A stretch of DNA of 51,821 bases, taken from assembly GCF_004214835.1 (NCBI RefSeq), contig NZ_PIQJ01000004.1, positions 1 to 51,821 on the forward strand, written 5' to 3'. This document shows positions 34,945 to 44,786 of the stretch, piece after piece (the first letter of the stretch is position 1; each line of letters begins with the position of its first letter). The DNA is from Pseudidiomarina tainanensis. Its GTDB lineage: Bacteria > Pseudomonadota > Gammaproteobacteria > Enterobacterales > Alteromonadaceae. The translations under genes and the position numbers were made by a program. The notes beneath the pieces are model-generated. The model did no database searches, was not told where the DNA came from, and saw nothing but the letters and a program-made list of their open reading frames with translations.

Positions 34945-35653
34945 GCAAGCAGGTATGTTTACGCCGCTCCTCATTGGGATAGTGCTTATTGTCACGGCAG
35001 CTATGATGCCGTTGCCACCAGACACCAGAATCTCAGAGCTAGAACGCTTACGCTACCAACACGCAACGTGGTGGTTTTGGCAACGAGCTGTGGTTCATTA
35101 TCAAAGAAAATTTGATATTTGGCCGCCATCACTTGAAGAACTCGCGACGACTTTTACGCTGCCTCCTGCACCCGAGTTTTTAATCGGTACTGCAGAAGGT
35201 AATCGATTCAAATTGAGTTGGTTGAATCTAACAGCAGCAGATATCCAAATACTTAGCAGCGGACTACAACACCCGCACGTTAATATTCATGACGATCGCA
35301 TTGAAGCGGTGATGGGGAATGGATCTGCATCGCATGAAATTGAAGGTGTGCATCGCTACGAGAGTTCTCCGTTGGCCGCAAACCTTTCTCTCGGTAATCA
35401 CCATTTGCTGAGCACCAGAGATATCTACGTAAACGAAGCCAGCGTCGCTTTACCAAGTACCGTTGACAGAATTCGATCGATAACCGCTAATATGACAACA
35501 CTGGTTATGAATGGTCCGGTGGTGGCAGACAAGATTGCCCCTGATCGACTGCGGGTTGATCAACTGAGTAATTTACTCACCGATATCAACCGGCAGTACA
35601 ATAAGTTGCTGGCACATATGCAGTCCGCTCCCGATGAGCCCAGTCCGTATTAA
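34931..35653 (+). CDS. Hypothetical membrane-anchored protein, possible pseudopilin
   Basis: The 240-residue protein begins at GTG 34931 (or TTG 34934) with KTRQAGMFTPLLIGIVLIVTAAMM, given in parts as KTRQAGMF then TPLLIGIVLIVTAAMM. This is a short basic leader and one hydrophobic helix like a pilin, but without the Glu at +5. Next is an amphipathic stretch (LERLRYQHATWWFWQRAVVHY), then FDIWPPSLEEL, reminiscent of the shaft of type IV pilin-like proteins, and a domain I do not recognise. It is last in the Tad-type operon and ends 4 bases into the convergent mrpG. Confidence 0.65.
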   Translation: MLKTRQAGMFTPLLIGIVLIVTAAMMPLPPDTRISELERLRYQHATWWFWQRAVVHYQRKFDIWPPSLEELATTFTLPPAPEFLIGTAEGNRFKLSWLNLTAADIQILSSGLQHPHVNIHDDRIEAVMGNGSASHEIEGVHRYESSPLAANLSLGNHHLLSTRDIYVNEASVALPSTVDRIRSITANMTTLVMNGPVVADKIAPDRLRVDQLSNLLTDINRQYNKLLAHMQSAPDEPSPY

Positions 35654-36015
35654 TCTTCATCCGAATATTGATTGGGTTGCGCTCGTAAATCACGGGTATT
35701 TGCGACGCGCTTAAGCTCAAGGTGAAGACCTGCTTTGGCGAGAAGGTGAGCACTAATAGGCGCGGTCAAAAATAAGAAAATAGTAATGAGTAATTCATGC
35801 CAAGAAAACGCTGTGGTCACTGAAAAATAGATAATAGAGCCAAGAATGACACCGCCAACACCTAGAGTTGTACTCTTAGTTGGGGCATGCAGTCGTGCCA
35901 TGAAATCAGGCAAGCGAGCTAGGCCTACTGAGCCTATCAAGGCAAATAGTGCACCGATAATAATCAAGCTTGAAACTAGCCAATCTGCCCAAGCAGGGAG
36001 TTCAGTCATATTCAT
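35650..36015 (-). CDS. mrpG: Na+/H+ antiporter subunit MrpG
   Basis: The 121-residue membrane protein has three hydrophobic segments and the MnhG/PhaG motif ALIGSVGLARLPDFMARLHAPTK (in parts: ALIGSVGLARLPDF, MARLHAPTKSTTLG). It is the last gene of the six-gene mrp operon and lies 11 bases after mrpF. Mrp complexes exchange cytoplasmic sodium for protons and support growth in salt or at high pH. Confidence 0.93.
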   Translation of the reverse strand: MNMTELPAWADWLVSSLIIIGALFALIGSVGLARLPDFMARLHAPTKSTTLGVGGVILGSIIYFSVTTAFSWHELLITIFLFLTAPISAHLLAKAGLHLELKRVANTRDLRAQPNQYSDED

Positions 36016-36026
36016 TTAGTGATGCC

Positions 36027-36296
36027 TTATTCAATAATATCACCGCGAAGTAAAAACTTCGCTGCTGCAACGGTGCCAATAAAGCCTAACATGGCGATAA
36101 GCAAAGCGGCTTCAAAATAAAATGCGGTGCCGTGCCAAATTCCAAATAGTACCAGTAGCGCTAGTGAATTAATGTAAATCGTGTCTAGCGCTAGAATGCG
36201 ATCAGGTAGGTCGGGCCCTCTAAATAGGCGCCATAAGTTTAGTAACAGCGCCACACTAAACGCGACAAACGCAAATTGAACAGCGAAAATTAACAT
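36027..36296 (-). CDS. mrpF: Na+/H+ antiporter subunit MrpF
   Basis: The 89-residue protein has three membrane helices and the family motif LWRLFRGPDLPDRILALDTI (residues about 21-40). Overlaps mrpE by 7 bases. MrpF is a small structural subunit of the Mrp complex. Confidence 0.93.
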   Translation of the reverse strand: MLIFAVQFAFVAFSVALLLNLWRLFRGPDLPDRILALDTIYINSLALLVLFGIWHGTAFYFEAALLIAMLGFIGTVAAAKFLLRGDIIE

Positions 36297-36778
36297 TTGA
36301 AAATCTCCTTTAGGCGCATCTCATAGCGTTGTTTAATTGAAGCGATTAGCTTTTCATGGTCTTCAACATTAAGCGCATGAATCATGAGAGCGCGGCCATC
36401 ACGACGAATTTCAGCAGTAATTGTGCCAGGCGTAAGACTGATAGTACTTGCTAGTACGGTGATAGGTACTTCACCAACAATATCCAGTGGATATTCAATA
36501 AGCGCAGGCTTGATGCGCCGCGAAGGCATCAAGATGATTGCTGCGATATTTAGGTTGGAAATTAAGATATCAACAAGCAGTAGAAAAAAGTATTCAATGG
36601 CCTTCAATGGCTTATGAATCTTGGCTGGAAAGTCTCGACCGCGATTTGTATAAAGTGGAATTGCCACTGCTAATATGCAGCCAAGCACAACTAATCCTGG
36701 CGTAATGGTATTTTGTAATAGTAGCCAGAAAATAAGTAAAAACAGGCTTAAATAAGGAGCCGGTAAAATCTTACTCAT
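36290..36778 (-). CDS. mrpE: Na+/H+ antiporter subunit MrpE
   Basis: The 162-residue protein has two N-terminal hydrophobic segments, a third near residue 70, and the MnhE motif TVLASTISLTPGTITAEI (residues about 108-125). MrpE is a structural subunit with a cytoplasmic C-terminal domain. Its ATG overlaps the mrpD stop by 8 bases. Confidence 0.93.
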   Translation of the reverse strand: MSKILPAPYLSLFLLIFWLLLQNTITPGLVVLGCILAVAIPLYTNRGRDFPAKIHKPLKAIEYFFLLLVDILISNLNIAAIILMPSRRIKPALIEYPLDIVGEVPITVLASTISLTPGTITAEIRRDGRALMIHALNVEDHEKLIASIKQRYEMRLKEIFKC

Positions 36779-38288
36779 GGGAATACCCCTCTCCTAGTAC
36801 AGCTTCAATGTACGAAGCAGGGTGCATGACATCATAGGCGATACCATTAATAAAATTGCTAATACTTCCAGCAAAAATGGTTAAGCCCACAATTGCGCAG
36901 AGTAATAAACCAATTGTAATAAGTTGACCTTTAGGATGGCTGATATCACCGGGTTTGCCGTCGAATGTATGCCAGAACATGCGGCTACCTGCTCGTGACA
37001 GTGACACCATGACCAAGAAGGTGCTACCGAGCACGAGTGGCCATAATAAGGCAACCTGAGCACCTGTTCTCGCCGCCTCTAGGATAAATAGCTTTCCAAT
37101 AAAGCCTGAGAACGGGGGCATACCAATAATTGCAATCGCTGCAGCGAAAAACATCATCCCTAGCACAGCATGCTGAGCCATCTTACGCCCTTTAACAATA
37201 CGCGATGCGGTTTTACCGCGTTGCTTTGCGACCACATCGGCAATTAGAAATAGAGCGGCCGTTATGAAGGTTGAGTGCAACATGTAATACATCACAGCGG
37301 TAATAGAACGCTCTGAGTTCATGCTAAAAGTTGTCAACATTGTTCCTACGGAGATGACAACAAGATAGGCTATAACGAGGCGTAAATCACGACTACCAAT
37401 GACACCAAGTGCGCCAATTGCAAGCGTGCCTAAACCAAGCCACCAAAGCCATTCATAACCTAATAACGCAGAAGCACCGGAATCTTCACCAAAAATTAAA
37501 GTGAACACGCGAATTATTGCGTAAATTCCGACTTTCGTCATAATCGCAAATAATGCTGCAACGGTACCAGTGGTCATGGCATACGCCTGCGGTAACCAAA
37601 AATAGAGTGGTAACAAGGCTGCCTTAAGAGCAAACACAATCAGTAACAGTAACCCACCTACACGGGCAATATGAGCGTCGTCGGCTTGAAGACTAGCAAT
37701 TTTCACGGCTAAATCCGCCAAGTTTAAGGTGCCAGTAATACCGTAAATGACCCCAAGAGCAATCAAAAAAACGGCAGAGCCAGTTAAGTTTAACAATACG
37801 TAATGGAGGGTAGCTCGGAGCTTTTGTTTACCACCGCCGTGCATTAAAAGTGCGTAGCTTGAAATCAGTAGAATTTCGAAGAATACGAATAAGTTAAACA
37901 AATCGCCGGTTAAAAATGCACCAAGTATTCCTAATAATTGAAATTGGAATAAAGCCTGAAAATGCGAGCCAAGGTTGTCTTCACCGTAGCAGGCATACCA
38001 TAGAACAGGAAGTGCCAGAATGGCTGTGAGTAGAACCATCAGTGCTGAGAGTTTATCGACAACGAGAACGATGCCAAAAGGAGCTTGCCAGCTGCCTAGC
38101 GCATAAACGCTTGGTCCCTGCTGGGATTGTAGCAACAAGATCACAGCAACAATCAGCAAAGCGATACAAGAGACAATACCAATAGCCCGGCGATACCGTT
38201 GTGGCTCTTCACCCCACGGTAGCAGTTGCAACAATGCCGCAAGCATAGGAATCAGTAATGGAAGAACGACTAAGTGTTGACTGAACAT
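36771..38288 (-). CDS. mrpD: Na+/H+ antiporter subunit MrpD
   Basis: The 505-residue polytopic protein is homologous to the NuoM/NuoN proton-pumping subunits of complex I. Landmarks are FNLFVFFEILLISSYALL with the conserved Glu, ALKAALLPLYFWLPQAYA with the conserved Lys, and MPPFSGFIGKLF. Together with MrpA it forms the ion-translocating part. Start overlaps the mrpC stop by one base. Confidence 0.95.
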   Translation of the reverse strand: MFSQHLVVLPLLIPMLAALLQLLPWGEEPQRYRRAIGIVSCIALLIVAVILLLQSQQGPSVYALGSWQAPFGIVLVVDKLSALMVLLTAILALPVLWYACYGEDNLGSHFQALFQFQLLGILGAFLTGDLFNLFVFFEILLISSYALLMHGGGKQKLRATLHYVLLNLTGSAVFLIALGVIYGITGTLNLADLAVKIASLQADDAHIARVGGLLLLIVFALKAALLPLYFWLPQAYAMTTGTVAALFAIMTKVGIYAIIRVFTLIFGEDSGASALLGYEWLWWLGLGTLAIGALGVIGSRDLRLVIAYLVVISVGTMLTTFSMNSERSITAVMYYMLHSTFITAALFLIADVVAKQRGKTASRIVKGRKMAQHAVLGMMFFAAAIAIIGMPPFSGFIGKLFILEAARTGAQVALLWPLVLGSTFLVMVSLSRAGSRMFWHTFDGKPGDISHPKGQLITIGLLLCAIVGLTIFAGSISNFINGIAYDVMHPASYIEAVLGEGYSHE

Positions 38289-38632
38289 TAGCGCTGTGCC
38301 TCCCCATCATTTTGATTGGGTTCATTAACTTCGTCAGTGCCGAGTTCGCCTCTCACTCTTACAGCCAAAATAATTGAATAGGCGGTCATTGCAAAACCGA
38401 TAACAATAGCTGTGAGCACCAAAGCTTGTGGAAGAGGGTCGGTATAGTCCGGTTGATTACCAATTATCGGTAACTGATTAAGAACCAATCGACCGGTCGA
38501 GAACAGAAACAGGTTTACCGCATACGAAAGCATGGTGATACCGATGACAATCGGAAATGAGCGCCCGCGTAGAATTAAATAAATACTGCATGCCGTTAAC
38601 ACGCCCACAGTAACTGCATATAAAGCTTCCAT
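38288..38632 (-). CDS. mrpC: Na+/H+ antiporter subunit MrpC
   Basis: The 114-residue protein is NuoK-like with three helices. Landmarks are LRGRSFPIVIGITMLSYAVNLFLF (in parts: LRGRSFPIVIGITML, SYAVNLFLFS) and the motif DPLPQALVLTAIVIGFA. Start overlaps the mrpA stop by one base. Confidence 0.94.
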   Translation of the reverse strand: MEALYAVTVGVLTACSIYLILRGRSFPIVIGITMLSYAVNLFLFSTGRLVLNQLPIIGNQPDYTDPLPQALVLTAIVIGFAMTAYSIILAVRVRGELGTDEVNEPNQNDGEAQR

Positions 38633-41421
38633 TAATGCTTCTCCTGTCTTGGACGGTGACGCGTTGTCATTTGACCAAAATTAGCCAATATCATCAGAGT
38701 GGCACCGATAACGGTGAGATAGACACCGAGGTCAAAAAGAATTGCCGTGGCGAATTCAAATTCGCCCACAATTGGCCAGTGCACATGGGTGAACCAAGAC
38801 GTTAAAAAGTTATGGCCGAAGAACCAACTACCTACGCCAGTAAATAATGCGATCATGACGCCGACTGCAGCTAGGGTTTGATAGTTATAATTGAAACGGT
38901 GTTTCACCCAATCAACTCCATTGGCCATATATTGCAAAATCATTGCCGAGGCAGTAATCAAGCCTGCAATAAAGCCACCTCCGGGAAGGTTATGACCACG
39001 TAGGAATATATAAAACGAAACCATCAGTGCTAGCGGTAAAATCGCTTGAGAAACTGTTTGTACCAATAGCGGGTGTTTCACTCGGTGCCAAGGTCGGCCA
39101 TCGACATCACTGGATGGCATAAACGGACGCAGGTTATTAAGTAATTTGTGAATACCGGCAGCAGCAATGGCCAGCACGGTAATTTCACCTAGCGTATCAA
39201 AGCCCCGGAAATCAACTAGTATCACGTTAACAACATTGGTTCCGCCACCGCCAGAAACTGAGTTTTCCAAAAAGAAGTCAGAAATACTGTTTATTGGACG
39301 CGTTAGCAATGCGTAGTTAAGCGTGCCGACAATACCTCCGACGAAGCCGGCGAGCAGAATATCTCGTGCAACTCGGCTTCCACTTGATGCTTTCGGTATA
39401 CGCTGTGGCATAAAGAATAATGCCAGAATCATGAGAATAATGCTGACAACCTCAACAACCAGCTGAGTCAATGCTAAATCGGGTGCCGAGAAATGGATGA
39501 ATGTGAGTGACACCATGAGGCCAACCACCGACAACATCATCAGGGAGGTAAGCCGTTGATGATGAAATGCTGCAGTACCAATTGCTGCCAATATAATAAT
39601 TAAAGCACCGGCTAAACTAACCGCATTTACAGGGAGTTGCTCGCGAGAGCCTGTGAGTTGATTTATTTGATACAACTCAGGTATCACAAACACGACAGTT
39701 AGAATGAGCAAGGCAGCAATGTAGCGCTGTAATGAGCCGGTCTCGATTCGACTCATCAAGCCATCGCAAAAGTTGGTGACTGATTTAACAATCTTAGCGA
39801 ATACTTCTTTGGCATCGTGATGATCAAATTGCCGATTAAATGACAGTAAATCTTCTCGATATACATAAATTCCGATGCCGCCGATGATTGCTAAGACGCT
39901 CATTAATAAAGCCAAGTTAAAACCATGCCAAATTGAAATGGCTACTTCAACAGGGTTAGGGCTCACTACCGCGACAGCTGTTTGGAGTAGGTTTGAAGCG
40001 ACAAACATTGGAATAACGCCCACAACAACACACAGTGCGGCAAGGATGATAACTGGGGCGCGCATCATGAGTGGTGGTTCATGTGGTTGTTTCGGCAAGT
40101 TTTCGGCAACTTTATCAAAGAACACACCGTGTACAAAGCGTATGGAATAAGCAACGGAAAGCATAGCGCCTGCGGTCACTAGCACTGGAACTAGCCAAGA
40201 TAAACCACCAAAGAGATGTTGTTGATATGACTCCACAAACAGCATCTCTTTCGATAAAAATCCGTTGAATAGCGGAATTCCTGCCATTGAGGCTGATGTA
40301 ATAACGGCGAGTACCATGGTAAATGGCATGAATTTGCGCAACCCACTGAGTTTACGCAAATCTCGGCTACCTGTCTCATGGTCGACAATTCCGGCAATCA
40401 TGAATAAACCGGCCTTAAATGTGGCGTGGTTTAAAATATGGAATAGCGCAGCAAGCAGGGCGCCGGCACTGCCGAGGCCAAGTAACATCGTAATTAAACC
40501 CAAGTGGCTGATGGTCGAAAACGCGAGTAATCCTTTTAAGTCGGTTTTAAAAAGTGCAAAGTATGCGCCAAACAGCATCGTAGCCAGACCTGTTAGCGTT
40601 ACTATGGTGAACCACTCGGGTGTGCCACCCAATACTGGGTAGAGACGAGCCATGAGAAATATCCCAGCTTTGACCATTGTTGCTGAGTGTAAGTATGCAC
40701 TCACTGGCGTTGGTGCGGCCATAGCATGAGGTAGCCAAAACTGGAACGGAAACTGTGCTGATTTAGTAAATGCGCCGAGCAGCACTAATAACAAAGCTGG
40801 AACGTAAAGCGAATGAGCGCGAATCGATTCGGCCGCTGCGAAAACTGCGTCTAATTGATAACTACCGGCAATATTACCAATCAACAAGATACCGGCTAAT
40901 AAGGCTAATCCACCAGCACCGGTAATTGCCAATGCCATTCTCGCACCGCGACGTGCGTTACTTTGATGGAACCAATATCCAATAAGCAAAAAGCTTGAAA
41001 TACTCGTTAGCTCCCAGAACAACCACAGCAGAATGAGGTTATCAGCGGTAACGATTCCGAGCATGGAACCCATAAACAACAATAAACAAGCAAAAAACCG
41101 ACCACTATTGTCATTTTCACTGAGGTAATAGTGCGCGTAAATAACAATAAGTAATCCAATGCCAAGTATTAAACCGGCAAATAACAGGGACAGTCCATCT
41201 AAACGAAAGCTAAAGCTCAAGCCTAACGCGGGTAACCAGTCAACATGAAAACTGGGAACTAAGCCTTGTAGCGACTGTGGTGCAAGGGTTAAGAGAAGAG
41301 CCAGACTGATCGCAGTCACTGATGCCGCTGAAAGAGTAATCATCCAGCGCGGACGGGTGCTCACCAATAACGGCAATATTGCACCGATAAACGGCAACAT
41401 AACGAGTATAGCTAGATTCAT
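38632..41421 (-). CDS. mrpA: Na+/H+ antiporter subunit MrpA fused to MrpB
   Basis: The 929-residue protein is NuoL-like through most of its length, with [17 protein letters not shown] (conserved Glu), [30 protein letters not shown] (in parts: [29 protein letters not shown]) and [12 protein letters not shown]. The C-terminal MrpB domain runs from about residue 790 ([31 protein letters not shown]). The fusion and absence of a separate mrpB define the group 2, six-gene form found in marine gammaproteobacteria such as Vibrio. An AAGGA ribosome binding site precedes the ATG; it is first in the operon. Confidence 0.95.
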   Translation of the reverse strand: MNLAILVMLPFIGAILPLLVSTRPRWMITLSAASVTAISLALLLTLAPQSLQGLVPSFHVDWLPALGLSFSFRLDGLSLLFAGLILGIGLLIVIYAHYYLSENDNSGRFFACLLLFMGSMLGIVTADNLILLWLFWELTSISSFLLIGYWFHQSNARRGARMALAITGAGGLALLAGILLIGNIAGSYQLDAVFAAAESIRAHSLYVPALLLVLLGAFTKSAQFPFQFWLPHAMAAPTPVSAYLHSATMVKAGIFLMARLYPVLGGTPEWFTIVTLTGLATMLFGAYFALFKTDLKGLLAFSTISHLGLITMLLGLGSAGALLAALFHILNHATFKAGLFMIAGIVDHETGSRDLRKLSGLRKFMPFTMVLAVITSASMAGIPLFNGFLSKEMLFVESYQQHLFGGLSWLVPVLVTAGAMLSVAYSIRFVHGVFFDKVAENLPKQPHEPPLMMRAPVIILAALCVVVGVIPMFVASNLLQTAVAVVSPNPVEVAISIWHGFNLALLMSVLAIIGGIGIYVYREDLLSFNRQFDHHDAKEVFAKIVKSVTNFCDGLMSRIETGSLQRYIAALLILTVVFVIPELYQINQLTGSREQLPVNAVSLAGALIIILAAIGTAAFHHQRLTSLMMLSVVGLMVSLTFIHFSAPDLALTQLVVEVVSIILMILALFFMPQRIPKASSGSRVARDILLAGFVGGIVGTLNYALLTRPINSISDFFLENSVSGGGGTNVVNVILVDFRGFDTLGEITVLAIAAAGIHKLLNNLRPFMPSSDVDGRPWHRVKHPLLVQTVSQAILPLALMVSFYIFLRGHNLPGGGFIAGLITASAMILQYMANGVDWVKHRFNYNYQTLAAVGVMIALFTGVGSWFFGHNFLTSWFTHVHWPIVGEFEFATAILFDLGVYLTVIGATLMILANFGQMTTRHRPRQEKH

Positions 41422-41581
41422 TGGAATCCTTATATTGCAAAAAGTTGTTCGTTCTCAAGGTTTGTACGAATGAATTTACCACTTAGCTCAAACGGTTGCC
41501 AACAGCTTCGAACGTAACATATCGACCGCTTAACGTGGGAATTCACCGATCTGAACTCATAAATAAGAAGGGTGATTTACC

Positions 41582-41609
41582 TCGACATTTGGCGAGATTC
41601 TGATAGAAT
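41582..41609 (+). promoter_or_regulatory. Upstream spc operon promoter candidate
   Basis: TCGACA (41582-41587), a 16-base spacer and TAGAAT (41604-41609) make a near-consensus sigma-70 promoter, one mismatch in each box. The -10 lies in an imperfect palindrome (41593-41614). Confidence 0.5.
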
Positions 41610-41740
41610 TCTCGTCTATTAATCGACTAGAGCATCAACAAACCTGCTCACATTTTTCAATCGCGGAAATTAGTCAGTTCAAACAAGTAAACTTTTCTTA
41701 GTTTATTTCCTACATCGCACTACCATCTCGAAATTTTATC

Positions 41741-41757
41741 TGTTACAATTCGCCGCC
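41741..41757 (+). promoter_or_regulatory. Extended -10 promoter of the spc operon with GC-rich discriminator
   Basis: TGTTACAAT (41741-41749) is an extended -10 element followed by TCGCCGCC. There is no good -35 box. The string AATTCGCCGCC recurs at the rRNA P1 promoter (51429-51439). A GC-rich discriminator is typical of stringently controlled ribosomal promoters. Confidence 0.6.
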
Positions 41758-41874
41758 CTTTTTATAAGGGGAAGTCTTTTATTCTCAAAATTTAGGCTTA
41801 TAGCTTAAACGCGAGGGTAACTGGACAACAGCGACTCGAGAGGGTCTGTTTTTTACATAAAGCGGAGCACTGCA

Positions 41875-42243
41875 ATGATCCAAATGCAAACTACTCTGGA
41901 AGTGGCCGACAACAGCGGCGCACGCAGCGTACAATGTATTAAGGTTCTGGGTGGCTCGCACCGCCGTTACGCAAACATTGGCGATATCATCAAAGTTTCT
42001 GTTAAAGAAGCGATTCCTCGCGGAAAAGTGAAGAAAGGTGATGTTGTGAATGCGGTGGTCGTTCGCACCAAGAAAGGCGTCCGTCGTCAAGACGGGTCAG
42101 TCATCCGTTTTGACCGCAACGCGGCTGTTTTGTTGAACAACAACAAACAACCGATTGGCACTCGTATCTTTGGACCAGTGACTCGTGAATTGCGCTCTGA
42201 GCAGTTCATGAAGATTATCTCTCTGGCACCAGAAGTACTGTAA
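41875..42243 (+). CDS. rplN: Ribosomal protein L14
   Basis: The 122-residue protein is full-length L14 of the 50S subunit: [17 protein letters not shown] at the N-terminus, conserved [20 protein letters not shown], and [21 protein letters not shown] at the end (last part: [10 protein letters not shown]). First gene of the spc operon here. In E. coli, rpsQ of the S10 operon lies just upstream; here the upstream neighbour is the divergent mrp operon. GGAG precedes the ATG. Confidence 0.98.
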   Translation: MIQMQTTLEVADNSGARSVQCIKVLGGSHRRYANIGDIIKVSVKEAIPRGKVKKGDVVNAVVVRTKKGVRRQDGSVIRFDRNAAVLLNNNKQPIGTRIFGPVTRELRSEQFMKIISLAPEVL

Positions 42244-42254
42244 GGAGTCCAGAT

Positions 42255-42569
42255 ATGGCGGCAAAAATCAAACGTGATGATGAAGTAGTAGTCCTGGCAG
42301 GTAAAGACAAGGGTAAGCGCGGTAAAGTGCTTAAAGTCGATACCGCTTCGAATCGTGTATTCGTTGAAGGCGTAAACATCGTTAAGAAACACCAGAAGCC
42401 AAACCCTGCATTGGGCGTAGCGGGTGGTATCGTGGAGCAGGAAGCACCAATCCACGTTTCTAACGTAGCAGTTTACAACCCAGAGACTGGTAAAGCAGAT
42501 CGTGTTGGTTTCAAGATTGAAGACGGCAAAAAAGTTCGTTTCTTCAAATCTAACAACGCAATCATTTAA
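42255..42569 (+). CDS. rplX: Ribosomal protein L24
   Basis: The 104-residue L24 is an assembly initiator of the 50S subunit. The KOW motif region [20 protein letters not shown] (near residues 8-27) and [20 protein letters not shown] are characteristic. It lies 11 bases after rplN with AAGGAG upstream. Confidence 0.98.
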   Translation: MAAKIKRDDEVVVLAGKDKGKRGKVLKVDTASNRVFVEGVNIVKKHQKPNPALGVAGGIVEQEAPIHVSNVAVYNPETGKADRVGFKIEDGKKVRFFKSNNAII

Positions 42570-42590
42570 TTTTTAATTTGGAGTTTTACG

Positions 42591-43130
42591 ATGGCGAAAC
42601 TGCATGATTTTTACAAAGAATCAGTAGTTCCTGAGCTGCTTAAACAGTTCGGCTACAACAGCGTCATGCAAGTCCCTCGGATTGAAAAAATCACCCTTAA
42701 CATGGGTGTTGGTGAAGCTCTGGCTGACAAAAAGATTCTCGACAACGCAGTATCTGACCTTGAAGCAATTTCTGGTCAACGTCCGGTACGTACTGTTGCT
42801 CGTAAATCTGTCGCTGGCTTCAAAATCCGTGAAGGCTACCCAATTGGCTGTAAAGTGACTCTGCGTGGCGAGCGTATGTGGGACTTTTTGCAACGTTTAA
42901 TTATGATTGCAATTCCACGTATTCGCGATTTCCGTGGTTTGAACCCGAAATCTTTCGATGGTCGGGGAAATTACAGTATGGGCGTACGTGAGCAGATCAT
43001 CTTCCCTGAAATCGACTTTGATAAAGTTGATAAGGTTCGTGGTCTTGACATCACTATCACCACTACTGCAGGCACTGATGACGAAGCTCGCGCTTTGCTC
43101 GCTGCCTTTAACTTCCCGTTCAAGAAGTAA
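42591..43130 (+). CDS. rplE: Ribosomal protein L5
   Basis: The 179-residue L5 binds 5S rRNA in the central protuberance. Recognised by the N-terminus [17 protein letters not shown], the motif [11 protein letters not shown], and [19 protein letters not shown]. In E. coli the rplX-rplE junction is the S8 translational operator; the first bases of this gene closely resemble E. coli, so the control may be kept, though I did not fold the region. Confidence 0.98.
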   Translation: MAKLHDFYKESVVPELLKQFGYNSVMQVPRIEKITLNMGVGEALADKKILDNAVSDLEAISGQRPVRTVARKSVAGFKIREGYPIGCKVTLRGERMWDFLQRLIMIAIPRIRDFRGLNPKSFDGRGNYSMGVREQIIFPEIDFDKVDKVRGLDITITTTAGTDDEARALLAAFNFPFKK

Positions 43131-43141
43131 GGTGTAGAGTT

Positions 43142-43447
43142 ATGGCAAAAGAGTCAATGAAAATGCGTGAGCTGAAGCGTCAAAAGCTAGCAGCTAAATA
43201 CGCAGAAAAACGCATCGCACTGAAAAATGTGATCAGCGATCCGAATACTTCGGACGAAGAGCGTTGGGAAGCCGTGCTTAAATTGCAAAGTCTTCCTCGT
43301 GATTCGAGCCCAAGCCGTCAGCGTAACCGCTGCCGCGTAACGGGCCGCCCACACGGTTTCCTACGTAAGTTCGGCATGAGCCGTATCAAAGTACGTGAGA
43401 AAGCGATGCGCGGTGAAATTCCTGGCTTGAAAAAAGCTAGCTGGTAA
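43142..43447 (+). CDS. rpsN: Ribosomal protein S14
   Basis: The 101-residue S14 is the long, zinc-free form: only one cysteine ([12 protein letters not shown]) and no CxxC pairs. The C-terminus is IPGLKKASW. 30S subunit head protein, 11 bases after rplE. Confidence 0.98.
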   Translation: MAKESMKMRELKRQKLAAKYAEKRIALKNVISDPNTSDEERWEAVLKLQSLPRDSSPSRQRNRCRVTGRPHGFLRKFGMSRIKVREKAMRGEIPGLKKASW

Positions 43448-43473
43448 GCCACGAGTCACGGGAGAAAGCAAAT

Positions 43474-43866
43474 ATGAGCATGCAAGATCCAATTGCGGAT
43501 ATGTTCACTCGCATCCGCAACGCTCAGGGTGCTAACAAAGTTGCCGTGCGCATGCCTGCTTCTAAGCAGAAAGTGGCTATTGCCCAAGTTCTGAAAGAAG
43601 AAGGTTATATCGCGGACTTCAGCGTAACTAGTGATGTGAAAGCAGAACTAGAAGTTACTTTGAAGTACTTTGAAGGTAAGCCTGTTATTGAATCAATTGA
43701 GCGCGTAAGTCGCCCTGGTCTGCGTATCTACAAGAAACGCAACGAACTACCTAAAGTTATGGGTGGTCTAGGTGTCGCAGTTGTCTCTACTTCGAAAGGC
43801 CTGATGACTGACCGTGCCGCTCGCAAAGCGGGTCTTGGCGGTGAAGTTATTGGTTACGTAGCTTAA
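43474..43866 (+). CDS. rpsH: Ribosomal protein S8
   Basis: The 130-residue S8 binds the central domain of 16S rRNA. It begins [18 protein letters not shown] and ends with the [11 protein letters not shown] segment typical of the family. In enteric bacteria S8 is the autogenous repressor of the spc operon. Confidence 0.98.
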   Translation: MSMQDPIADMFTRIRNAQGANKVAVRMPASKQKVAIAQVLKEEGYIADFSVTSDVKAELEVTLKYFEGKPVIESIERVSRPGLRIYKKRNELPKVMGGLGVAVVSTSKGLMTDRAARKAGLGGEVIGYVA

Positions 43867-43880
43867 CGAGGAGTTAGGAA

Positions 43881-44414
43881 ATGTCACGAGTTGCTAAAGC
43901 ACCGATTGCCATTCCTGCTGGCGTTGAAGTTACGCTAAATGGCCAGGAAGTAACAATCAAAGGTGCCAAAGGCTCATTGAGCCGTGTAGTAAATGATGCA
44001 GTAGAAGTTGTAAAAGAAGACAACGTTCTACGCACCATCGCACGTGAAGGCGTTGCAAACGCTACTGCGCAAGCAGGTACAGCACGTGCGTTACTGCAAA
44101 ACATGGTGGTTGGTGTTGCGCAGGGTTATGAGAAAAAACTACAGCTAATCGGTGTTGGTTATCGTGCTAACACTGCAGGTTCTAAATTGAACCTGACGCT
44201 GGGCTATTCTCACCCGATTGAGTTCGATATCCCTCAGGGAATCACTATCGAAGTCCCAGCACAAACTGAAGTAGTCGTGAAAGGTGTCGACAAGCAGTTA
44301 GTAGGCCAAGTTGCCGCTAACATTCGCGCATTCCGTAAGCCTGAGCCTTATAAAGGTAAAGGTGTGCGTTATGCCGATGAGCAAGTGCGCCGTAAAGAAG
44401 CCAAGAAAAAGTAA
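43881..44414 (+). CDS. rplF: Ribosomal protein L6
   Basis: The 177-residue L6 has the N-terminal [17 protein letters not shown] and the family signature [14 protein letters not shown] near the C-terminus. It sits near the factor-binding site of the 50S subunit. It follows rpsH by 14 bases with GAGGAG upstream. Confidence 0.98.
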   Translation: MSRVAKAPIAIPAGVEVTLNGQEVTIKGAKGSLSRVVNDAVEVVKEDNVLRTIAREGVANATAQAGTARALLQNMVVGVAQGYEKKLQLIGVGYRANTAGSKLNLTLGYSHPIEFDIPQGITIEVPAQTEVVVKGVDKQLVGQVAANIRAFRKPEPYKGKGVRYADEQVRRKEAKKK

Positions 44415-44423
44415 GGTAAGACG

Positions 44424-44777
44424 ATGGACAAGAAATCAGCTCGCTTACGCCGCGCAACTCGCGCTCGTAAGAAAATGCAAGAGTTGGGTGCTAACCGCCT
44501 GGTCGTTCACCGTACACCACGGCATATTTACGCACAGCTTATTGCACCGAACGGTTCTGAAGTACTAGCTTCAGCATCAACTGTTGAGAAAACTATGCGT
44601 GAGCAGTTCAAATCTGCTGGTAACGTAGAAGCAGCAAAAGCAGTTGGTAAGCTGATCGCTGAACGGGCGATTGAGAAAGGCGTGAAAAACGTTGCATTCG
44701 ATCGCAGTGGTTTCCGTTATCACGGTCGTGTCGCCGCTTTGGCTGACGCAGCTCGTGAAGCTGGACTTCAGTTCTAG
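44424..44777 (+). CDS. rplR: Ribosomal protein L18
   Basis: The 117-residue L18 binds 5S rRNA with L5. The basic N-terminus is [16 protein letters not shown], with [16 protein letters not shown] and [20 protein letters not shown] as landmarks. It lies between rplF and rpsE, the conserved order. Confidence 0.98.
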   Translation: MDKKSARLRRATRARKKMQELGANRLVVHRTPRHIYAQLIAPNGSEVLASASTVEKTMREQFKSAGNVEAAKAVGKLIAERAIEKGVKNVAFDRSGFRYHGRVAALADAAREAGLQF

Positions 44778-44786
44778 GAGACGAAC

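Larger units (their letters stand above)
41422..41874. other. Divergent intergenic region between mrpA and rplN
   Basis: This 453-base gap contains no credible gene. In particular there is no rpsQ or rpmC, which normally precede rplN. It must hold the mrp promoter (minus strand, not pinpointed) and the spc operon promoters, of which two candidates are listed separately. The part near 41760-41860 is the untranslated leader of rplN. Confidence 0.8.
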
